DNA of 20,386 bases. Origin: Kiritimatiellales bacterium. GTDB lineage: Bacteria > Verrucomicrobiota > Kiritimatiellia > Kiritimatiellales > Pontiellaceae. Numbering within the stretch: position 1 is the first letter of the stretch; each line of letters starts with the position of its first letter. Below, one piece after another: positions 14,273 to 20,386 of the stretch. The stretch spans positions 1 to 20,386 of the forward strand of contig JAIPIO010000020.1 in NCBI GenBank assembly GCA_021734595.1, in the 5' to 3' direction. Made by a program: the position numbers and the translations under genes. The notes below the pieces were generated by a model. It saw only the letters and a program-made list of their open reading frames with translations. It had not been told where the DNA came from and ran no database searches.

Positions 14273-14369
14273 AGGATAAAGAGCGCCTTCCAATGGGTGT
14301 CCCGATATTCCTTTTCCGAATCGTATTCCGTCCTTCCAATCACCCGCCGGTCTGCCTATATTCGGCAAC

Positions 14370-14906
14370 ATGATTTATACGTACAATAATCAGAAACCTG
14401 TGATCGACGCCGAAGAGTATTTTATTGCTGAAAACGCCTCGGTGATCGGCAACGTAACCATCCGCAACCAGGCCAACATTTGGTTTGGTGCGGTGCTGCG
14501 CGGAGACCTGGAACCGATCGAAATCGGCGAAAGAACCAATGTGCAGGACAACGCCGTGGTCCACACCGACCACGGATCGCCGGTCAAGGTCGGTCGCGGC
14601 GTCACCATCGGCCACCAGGCCACCATCCACGGCTGCACCATTGGCGACCACTGCCTCATCGGTATGAAGGCCACGGTGCTCGATGGCGCCGTCATCGGCG
14701 ACCACTGCATCATCGGCGCGCATTCGCTGATTCCCCCCGGCAAGGAAATCCCGGAAGGCTCGCTCGTCGTCGGCGTGCCGGGACGCGTTGTCCGGCAGGT
14801 TACCGATGAAGAGCGGGCCCACATCGGCAAGAACGCCGAGCACTATGTAAACGATTTCCGGCAGTATCTCGGCAACGGGTTCGGACCGGTGGAACAGAAT
14901 CATTGA
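14370..14906 (+). CDS. Gamma carbonic anhydrase family protein (left-handed beta-helix)
   Basis: The 178-residue product consists of hexapeptide repeats ([LIV]-G-x4) forming a left-handed beta-helix with a C-terminal helix. H65, H82 and H87 have the spacing of the three zinc ligands in the gamma-CA/YrdA/PaaY group (VVHTD, GHQATIHG). R44-D46 (LRGDLEPIEIG) and Q59-D60 are the usual trimer-interface residues. It may hydrate CO2 or be a non-catalytic relative; many YrdA-type members lack measured activity. It is cytoplasmic, with no signal. There is no obvious Shine-Dalgarno sequence before the ATG. The GH36 gene starts 12 bases after its stop, so the two are probably co-transcribed although their functions seem unrelated. 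Confidence 0.9.
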   Translation: MIYTYNNQKPVIDAEEYFIAENASVIGNVTIRNQANIWFGAVLRGDLEPIEIGERTNVQDNAVVHTDHGSPVKVGRGVTIGHQATIHGCTIGDHCLIGMKATVLDGAVIGDHCIIGAHSLIPPGKEIPEGSLVVGVPGRVVRQVTDEERAHIGKNAEHYVNDFRQYLGNGFGPVEQNH

Positions 14907-14917
14907 AAGGAAACACC

Positions 14918-16996
14918 ATGAAAAGGAATACCCTCTGTGCGGTAATTGTCGCACTGTCTACGTTTGCACATTCGCTGGTCGCCGGTGAGCTGCTGCTTGA
15001 TTTCAGTACCCTGCCCGCCCAAGGAGTGAAAGTGCTGAAGGATTTTTCAGGCACCCCGGCAGGCAAGGACGGCATCCTGGCCACGTACGAAGCCGTGTTG
15101 CCGCCGTTTAAGGCGGGCTGCCATTTCAGCGCGGACGGTCAGCGCTGGCCGGCGGATGCCAACCGTGAACTGGCCTGGGTGATCAAGGATAATTTCACGG
15201 ATCTCTACCGCGAGGGCTACACACAGAATATCACTGTAAAAAAACCCAACCGGGAAGGCCTGTTTACCTTGCTCCAATTAAAGTCCGGCGACTATCTGGC
15301 GCTGGTTCCCCTTGCCGGGCCGGAAACCGTTGCGTGGCTGCGGGCCAACGAGGACGGGCGGCTGATGCTCCATCTCGGGACACTCGGTACCGAGCCGGTT
15401 TCCGGCGATGCGCCGCTGCTGGCCTGGTGCCGCAGCCCGGATGTCTACGCCGCCTGCCGCGAAGCGTGGGCGCTGGCCGTGAAAACCAAGCCGGTGAAAG
15501 GCCGCACCGCGCTGCGCATGAAAAAGGAGTATCCCGAAGTATTCGAGTATCTCGGTTGGTGCAGCTGGGAACAGTACAAGAAGGACATCAGTTCGCAGCT
15601 CCTTTGCGGCGCGGTCGATTCCATCGAGGCCTCCGGCCTGCCGATCCGCTGGGTCCTGGTCGACGATGGCCATCAGACCTCAACCGATAAATTAAGGAAA
15701 CTCGTCGGTCTGGAACCCGATGCCGCAAAATTCCCCAATGGCTGGGAACCGCTGATCGACAAGCGCAATCCCGACAAGGTGAAATGGATCGGCCTGTGGC
15801 ATTGCTTCCAGGGATTGTGGAAGGGGATCGCCCCCGACAACGAACTGGGCGCACTCAACGAGCATCTGATGACCATCGGCAACGCCAAGTTCCCGAAGGA
15901 CGATCCGGAATCGGCCGCGGCTTTCTACGACGCGTTGATCGGTTCGGTAAAAACCTATGGCTTCGACTTTGTTAAAATCGATGTGCAGGCCGCCAATCTG
16001 GATATCTACCGCGGAACCGCCAATGCCGCCCGCACCGCCGCGGTGAATGCCCAGGCATTGGAAACCGCCACCCGGCGCGACGTCAACGGCCTGATCAACT
16101 GCATGGCGCACAATTCGACCTGCGTGTTCAATACCCGCCATAGCGCCATCACACGCTGCAGCATCGACTACAAGGTCGGCAGCGCCGATAAAGGCAAGTC
16201 GCACCTTCAGCAGTCCTACAACAATACCCTTTGGTTGGGGCAGACCGTCTGGCCCGACCATGACATGTTCCACACCTCCGATCCGAACTGCGGCCGCATG
16301 ATGGCCGTCTCGAAAGCGCTCTCCGGCGCACCGATCTATCTCTCGGACGCGCCGGAAGACATGGTGGCTGAATACATCAAGCCGCTCTGTTTTGAAGACG
16401 GCAAACTGCTGCGGCCACTGGCCCCCGCCGTTCCCCTGCCCGATTCCATCTTCCTTGATGTAATGAATGAACCGGTCGCCTACCGGGTAATTGCACCGCT
16501 GCCAAACGGCTGCGCGGCGATTGCCGCCTACAGCCTGATGGAACCCTCCCCGAAAAAACCGGTCAGTGCCACCATCGCGCCAGCGGACTACCTGCACGCC
16601 GCCGGCATGATCCAGCCCTTTTCCAAACCCTGGGAACTCCCGAAAGAAGGATTGGTCGTTTTCGACTGGTACCGCCAGACCGGCAAGAAGCTCGACTCCT
16701 ACGCCGTTGCGCTGGAAGGTTTTTCGGACTGCTTTGCGCTGCTTTGCCCGGTTGAGAACGACTGGGCCATCGTCGGTCGCTCCGATAAATACCTTTCACC
16801 CTGCGCCGTTGAAAAAATCTCTGCCGGAAAAAACAGGCTTAAGCTGAAACTGGTGGAGAGCGGCCCCGTGGTGATCTGGTCGGGAAAAGGGGTGCCGCAA
16901 ATCAATGGCGAAAAACTGACCGCCCTTGGCAACGGCTTCTGGAAAGCCAACCTCTCCGTCAAGCCCGGCAGCTGTTCGGTGACCATCACGCGTTAG
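14918..16996 (+). CDS. Exported raffinose-synthase/Sip1-like glycoside hydrolase (GH36 type)
   Basis: The ATG at 14918 is preferred over TTG 14903 because GAAAGGAAA sits before it and the product starts with a signal peptide (about 1-22, FAHSLVAGE). The 692-residue protein matches the raffinose synthase/Sip1 type: FEYLGWCSWEQY, PIRWVLVDDGHQT, WIGLWHCFQGLW, YGFDFVKIDVQ with probable nucleophile D355, SIDYKVGS with candidate acid/base D417, WPDHDMFHT and ALSGAPIYLSDAPE. The central part is a TIM barrel with beta-sandwich regions on both sides. Plant members move galactosyl units; bacterial exported homologues are likely alpha-galactosidase-like enzymes, with exact substrate unknown. Only 7 bases separate its stop from the convergent protease stop, with no hairpin between. 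Confidence 0.88.
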   Translation: MKRNTLCAVIVALSTFAHSLVAGELLLDFSTLPAQGVKVLKDFSGTPAGKDGILATYEAVLPPFKAGCHFSADGQRWPADANRELAWVIKDNFTDLYREGYTQNITVKKPNREGLFTLLQLKSGDYLALVPLAGPETVAWLRANEDGRLMLHLGTLGTEPVSGDAPLLAWCRSPDVYAACREAWALAVKTKPVKGRTALRMKKEYPEVFEYLGWCSWEQYKKDISSQLLCGAVDSIEASGLPIRWVLVDDGHQTSTDKLRKLVGLEPDAAKFPNGWEPLIDKRNPDKVKWIGLWHCFQGLWKGIAPDNELGALNEHLMTIGNAKFPKDDPESAAAFYDALIGSVKTYGFDFVKIDVQAANLDIYRGTANAARTAAVNAQALETATRRDVNGLINCMAHNSTCVFNTRHSAITRCSIDYKVGSADKGKSHLQQSYNNTLWLGQTVWPDHDMFHTSDPNCGRMMAVSKALSGAPIYLSDAPEDMVAEYIKPLCFEDGKLLRPLAPAVPLPDSIFLDVMNEPVAYRVIAPLPNGCAAIAAYSLMEPSPKKPVSATIAPADYLHAAGMIQPFSKPWELPKEGLVVFDWYRQTGKKLDSYAVALEGFSDCFALLCPVENDWAIVGRSDKYLSPCAVEKISAGKNRLKLKLVESGPVVIWSGKGVPQINGEKLTALGNGFWKANLSVKPGSCSVTITR

Positions 16997-17003
16997 CGGG
17001 CGG

Positions 17004-20000
17004 CTATTTAAACTGCAGTTTCAGGCGCAGGAATTCCTTGTCCTGGGCATCGACAACAACAGCGGAGCGGACGGTCAGCGCCTCGGCGGTATCGGACACG
17101 AGAACGGTTTCCACCGCGCTCCAGCCACCGGGGTCGAGCAGGTCGGCGGAACGCTCGATGATGTAGCCCATATCGCCGGCGATGCCATTGCGGCTGATAG
17201 TGAATTCAAGGTGCCCGGCTTCATCGATGCGACAGTTTGCTCGGCGGAAGGAGGATGGATCGCCCGGCAGGGAGCCCAGCGCATACTCGGTGAGGTTGCG
17301 GCAGCCGTCCAAGTCGGGATCACAGTCGGGGTCGCGATCAAAACCAAGGATCGCCCGGTTGCAGTATTGCCACATGGCCCAGCCTTCGCCCAGTTCCCCG
17401 ATTGGATCCGACTGCCAGATGGATCCCTGGCTGCCGACCGTAACAAAGGTGTTGTTGAAATAGACGGCGGCGTTGCGGTCCTGCTGGTCAGCGGTTGCAA
17501 GCTCCGTCCAGTTGACTCCGTCGAGGGAGAGCAGATTGATGTCGTCACCTGTCGATTGGTTATCCCCCGCTGCCAGATAGATACCGCTGCCATAAGCAAA
17601 TCCGGGAGCCCAGTAGTATTCGGTTGTCTGCTCCTCAAACGTCTGGCCATGGTTGGTCGATGAACGGACTCGTACACCGTGGCCGCTGGCCAGAAACCGG
17701 TCATGACAATACTGAACCGTATAAAATCTTTTCCAATCATCCATTACCGTCCCGCTGGTCCGGTCCGTCCAGTTCAGTCCGTCGGGCGAGGTAAGCACAA
17801 TATGCGGCGCATGCGTTTTAAAATTATCGCCCACGATGATGAATGTCCCGTCCCCATAGGCAACCCCTCTCAGTTCAAGATCGGTGCCCTCTCTTACTGT
17901 GCTCCAGCCATACCCGCTCGTGGAGCGTATCATCTCCCCCTGTGATCCGCAGGCCACATACACTCCACCGCCATAAGCCACATCATAAAGTTTGTAGCCT
18001 TCAAAATGCCGCCGGAACCAGTTGTGGCCATCGGTGGAGGTATAGACAGTACCGACATTCTGATCCGTTTCATAGTCGTAGTCCCAGCCAACTGCAATAA
18101 ATTTGGCTCCGTCATAAATGATTCCCTTCAGGTAAAGATTCCCGACAAAACCACCCACAGTACCGACACTCCAATTGATTCCGTCAGCGGAAACAACCGT
18201 GGTGCCTTTATCACCCACCGCCACCATCAACCCATTGCCTGCGGTTATATCATTAAGGGTGTATGCCGTACCGGAAGTCCGCTCCGTCCAGTTTACCAAC
18301 GGATCGCTCAATGTGACGGATTGGGAAACCTCCTGGATACCGCCTTTCATGTCGCTGACCACACAACGCACCGTGCCAGCGACACCACTAAGCCAGGCAT
18401 GTGCCATCACCGGAGTGTTTCCTTTCACATCGCCATCGCCGAAATCCCAGTAGTAGGCCAGTTCGTCGCCATCGCTATCCGATGCCGTCACCCGGTAAAC
18501 GACACTCTCCCGCACATTCATGTTTGTCGGTCCACTGAGCGAGGCCATCGGTGCCGTATTGCCGGGGAAGCTGCCCTTGTTGACGGTGATATCCATCCAT
18601 TCGTTCGGGGTTCGGCCGCCCCGGGCCACGGGCGTAATGTGTACTTGCGCGGTCCCATCCGAATAGGTCTGTCCCAAGGCAAGGCCCCCGTCGTATTTTC
18701 CGTCCGCCGATCCGGGCGTCATATCGAGCAGGTAGGACCGGTTATCCGACGGCTTTTTCCACAGCACATAGGCTCCGCGTCCGTAATGGTCGTATTCGGT
18801 ATATTCCTGCCGCAGCCCCAGCCAGTATTCTCCACCATCCCCCTTGTCAATCTTCAACCCGCGCAGCGCGGCCGCAAATGGGTCGGTTGAGGAGTGGTCC
18901 GAACGGAAAATGCGGTAGGTGCCCGAATTTGCTATGTTGGTCCAGTGGTTTGAACCAAGCCAATTGAGCCGTTGTTTGTGGAATGCATTGAAATGCCCGG
19001 GAGGAACCTGGCCCCGACCCATGATATCCATGAAATCGCCATATTCACCATCCCCATCCAGCGCACCATCGGGATCCGCTGGATCGGAGCCGGTAACTGC
19101 CCAAGCGGAGGCATGCCGTAGCCCATAGTTGTGACCCAGCTCATGCGTGATCGTCTTTTCACCGGGAGTATTGTGCAGCCACAGCCTGCTTCCGCCAACC
19201 TCGGCCAGCCCGGCCCAACCGATTCCTTCAATTTCGCCAAAGAAGACACAAACGGTTTCATAGGGCGAAAGATCCACCCCGACCGCCTGCACCGCATCCA
19301 CTGCGTCCGCGTGCAGCAGACCTTCGGCATTGGTATAACTGCTGCTCACATCCGGCATCCGGTAGGTGGTTGGATTGACCGTGCCCACGATATGCGTTTT
19401 GCCGTACGACATATCCTGGATCTGCCGCGACACCGCCGTATTGATCGTAGTCGACAAAGCCACCGGATCAACCGGCGACCCCGTCATGTCCGGAAAATCG
19501 ATCAGGATCACGTACATATCCCGCGGGCTACCGGTCCACGCCTCGGAAGCCTCCATGGCGGCCGCTTCGACCGCAGCCAGATCAAACCCGTCTTCATCAA
19601 AGCCCTTTCCCAACGCGTCGAACAACGCCTGGGAGCCGGCGGACGGGCCCGGCAAATCCTCAAGCGCGGCCAGCCGGGCACTAAACTGTTCCAGCACGGT
19701 TGCGTTTTTAAAATGGAAAACCTTACCGCCGACCAGTGCCGCCACCGCATCCGATCCCAGCGGCTGCCCGCTTGCAAAGCACCGCGCGGCATCCGGGTTT
19801 GCCGTTTCGTACAACGCCAGTGCCACCGCCTCGTCCGCGCTATCCAGAATTTGGAAAACCGATTCGCGCAACACCGCCAAATCGTCCAGCCGGATTCCCT
19901 GCACCGGCAGGTTGTTCTTTGTGGCCAATTCGCGGCGTCGACCGTAAACAAACGTGTCTAATACCGTACCGTCTGGCAGCACCGTCGAAATTTGCGTATC

Positions 20001-20386
20001 GCTGGACGTATCGCCACAGGAAATCAAAACCCCCACCTGTGCTCTCGCACTGAACGGCTCCTCCACCAGTGATCGGATTTCTGCGGGCAGCGCCAGCCAT
20101 TCGGCGAGCGTCAGCGCATGGCGGATCGCCTCGTCGGGATGTTCCCGCATCAGGCGGCGCATAACTGTCCGGCGCTTCCTTGCCAGCTCTACGCCTCGGG
20201 CAAGCATGGTTTGCTGTGCGGCTTCATCCGCGCCGGAAAACTCTTCCACCCAGAGCTGTAAGGTTTCCTCTCTGTCGGGGATGGCAACAAAAGCATGTTC
20301 AGTGGAAACTTGGGAGGCAACCGGACCCTCCGTCCGCAGTTTACCCCGCGACAGCACCCAGATGCACGCAACGCCACCCGCCGCTA
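17004..20386 (-). CDS. Large exported M6/M11-type metalloprotease with PKD and beta-propeller domains (5' end outside window)
   Basis: The frame is open to the window edge; GTG at 20357 is only an internal candidate. The preceding residues AAGGVACIWVL look like the end of a signal peptide or anchor. Numbering from 20357, an N-terminal region without known domain (1-280) precedes a metalloprotease domain (about 283-590) with HELGHNYGLRH at 405-415, an HExxHxxGxxH zinc site, and DIMGRG as probable Met-turn. A PKD domain follows (about 600-680, YYWDFGDGD). Seven repeats of the form DITAGNGLMVAVGDKGTTVVSADG..W (about 685-980) probably make a seven-bladed propeller. The tail has DPDCDPDLDGCRNLTEYALG, a calcium-binding-like segment common at the ends of PVC exported proteins, and a small beta domain to residue 1117. 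It is likely secreted; its substrate is unknown. Confidence 0.88.
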   Translation of the reverse strand, partial: AAGGVACIWVLSRGKLRTEGPVASQVSTEHAFVAIPDREETLQLWVEEFSGADEAAQQTMLARGVELARKRRTVMRRLMREHPDEAIRHALTLAEWLALPAEIRSLVEEPFSARAQVGVLISCGDTSSDTQISTVLPDGTVLDTFVYGRRRELATKNNLPVQGIRLDDLAVLRESVFQILDSADEAVALALYETANPDAARCFASGQPLGSDAVAALVGGKVFHFKNATVLEQFSARLAALEDLPGPSAGSQALFDALGKGFDEDGFDLAAVEAAAMEASEAWTGSPRDMYVILIDFPDMTGSPVDPVALSTTINTAVSRQIQDMSYGKTHIVGTVNPTTYRMPDVSSSYTNAEGLLHADAVDAVQAVGVDLSPYETVCVFFGEIEGIGWAGLAEVGGSRLWLHNTPGEKTITHELGHNYGLRHASAWAVTGSDPADPDGALDGDGEYGDFMDIMGRGQVPPGHFNAFHKQRLNWLGSNHWTNIANSGTYRIFRSDHSSTDPFAAALRGLKIDKGDGGEYWLGLRQEYTEYDHYGRGAYVLWKKPSDNRSYLLDMTPGSADGKYDGGLALGQTYSDGTAQVHITPVARGGRTPNEWMDITVNKGSFPGNTAPMASLSGPTNMNVRESVVYRVTASDSDGDELAYYWDFGDGDVKGNTPVMAHAWLSGVAGTVRCVVSDMKGGIQEVSQSVTLSDPLVNWTERTSGTAYTLNDITAGNGLMVAVGDKGTTVVSADGINWSVGTVGGFVGNLYLKGIIYDGAKFIAVGWDYDYETDQNVGTVYTSTDGHNWFRRHFEGYKLYDVAYGGGVYVACGSQGEMIRSTSGYGWSTVREGTDLELRGVAYGDGTFIIVGDNFKTHAPHIVLTSPDGLNWTDRTSGTVMDDWKRFYTVQYCHDRFLASGHGVRVRSSTNHGQTFEEQTTEYYWAPGFAYGSGIYLAAGDNQSTGDDINLLSLDGVNWTELATADQQDRNAAVYFNNTFVTVGSQGSIWQSDPIGELGEGWAMWQYCNRAILGFDRDPDCDPDLDGCRNLTEYALGSLPGDPSSFRRANCRIDEAGHLEFTISRNGIAGDMGYIIERSADLLDPGGWSAVETVLVSDTAEALTVRSAVVVDAQDKEFLRLKLQFK

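Noticed and set aside
14279..14347. CCTTCCAAT repeated before the carbonic anhydrase-like gene, with GGGTG and CACCC nearby
   Set aside because: The two copies are 47 bases apart, without a continuous stem or promoter-like spacing, so nothing functional can be claimed.
16619..16636. TTTTCCA-AACCC-TGGGAA as another palindrome family member
   Set aside because: It has only a degenerate right arm and lies in an apparently ordinary coding segment of the GH36 protein (FSKPWE), so chance is likely.
19841..19858. TATCCA-GAATT-TGGAAAA as another palindrome family member
   Set aside because: One arm mismatch, a single copy, and no sign of an insertion in the protease; kept out of the count.

Overview
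The window looks like part of the chromosome of a marine, polysaccharide-degrading bacterium of the PVC group, most likely a Kiritimatiellota (Pontiella-like) relative. This is inferred from gene content and style, not from a search. The clues are Tat-type secreted Gfo/Idh/MocA oxidoreductases, a secreted sugar epimerase, a BNR_4 propeller protein, a raffinose-synthase-like GH36 protein, and a large exported metalloprotease ending in a 'DPDLDGCRNLTEYALG' type segment. No rRNA, tRNA, CRISPR array, transposase or integrase was seen.

Layout. 1-2429: 3' part of a membrane multihaem cytochrome gene, followed by a perfect intergenic hairpin. 2533-7200: a tandemly duplicated two-gene cassette. Copy A is an oxidoreductase plus a secreted TIM-barrel epimerase with a Cys-cluster/Lys-Ala-Pro/EF-hand tail. 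Copy B is a paralogous oxidoreductase plus a short secreted protein that keeps only the signal peptide and that tail. Each copy ends in a related terminator hairpin. 7211-8673: an ApbE flavin transferase, interrupted in frame by a cluster of palindromes, overlapping a DUF985 cupin gene. 8730-9185: a small helical protein behind a good sigma70-type promoter. 9319-10181: a secreted discoidin-like protein, its terminator, and a degraded copy of its 3' end. 10199-11740: a membrane glycosyltransferase-like protein. 11799-12602 (minus): a cytochrome c / di-haem cytochrome b fusion. 12603-12928: a gene-poor gap. 12929-16996: a BNR_4 protein, a gamma carbonic anhydrase-like protein and a GH36 protein. 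17004-20386 (minus): a metalloprotease with PKD and propeller domains, open at the window edge.

How the genes may work together. The oxidoreductase/epimerase cassettes, BNR_4 protein and GH36 protein fit extracytoplasmic or periplasmic glycan processing, possibly by keto-sugar chemistry. The two cytochromes and ApbE point to membrane or extracytoplasmic electron transfer, but no FMN-acceptor domain is present to tie ApbE to them.

The most unusual features are (a) the duplicated cassette in which one copy lost its enzymatic barrel but kept a secreted CxxCxxC/EF-hand module, and (b) a dispersed palindrome family, TTCCA-N5-TGGAA, with four copies packed inside the ApbE coding frame and others in nearby genes and intergenic gaps.
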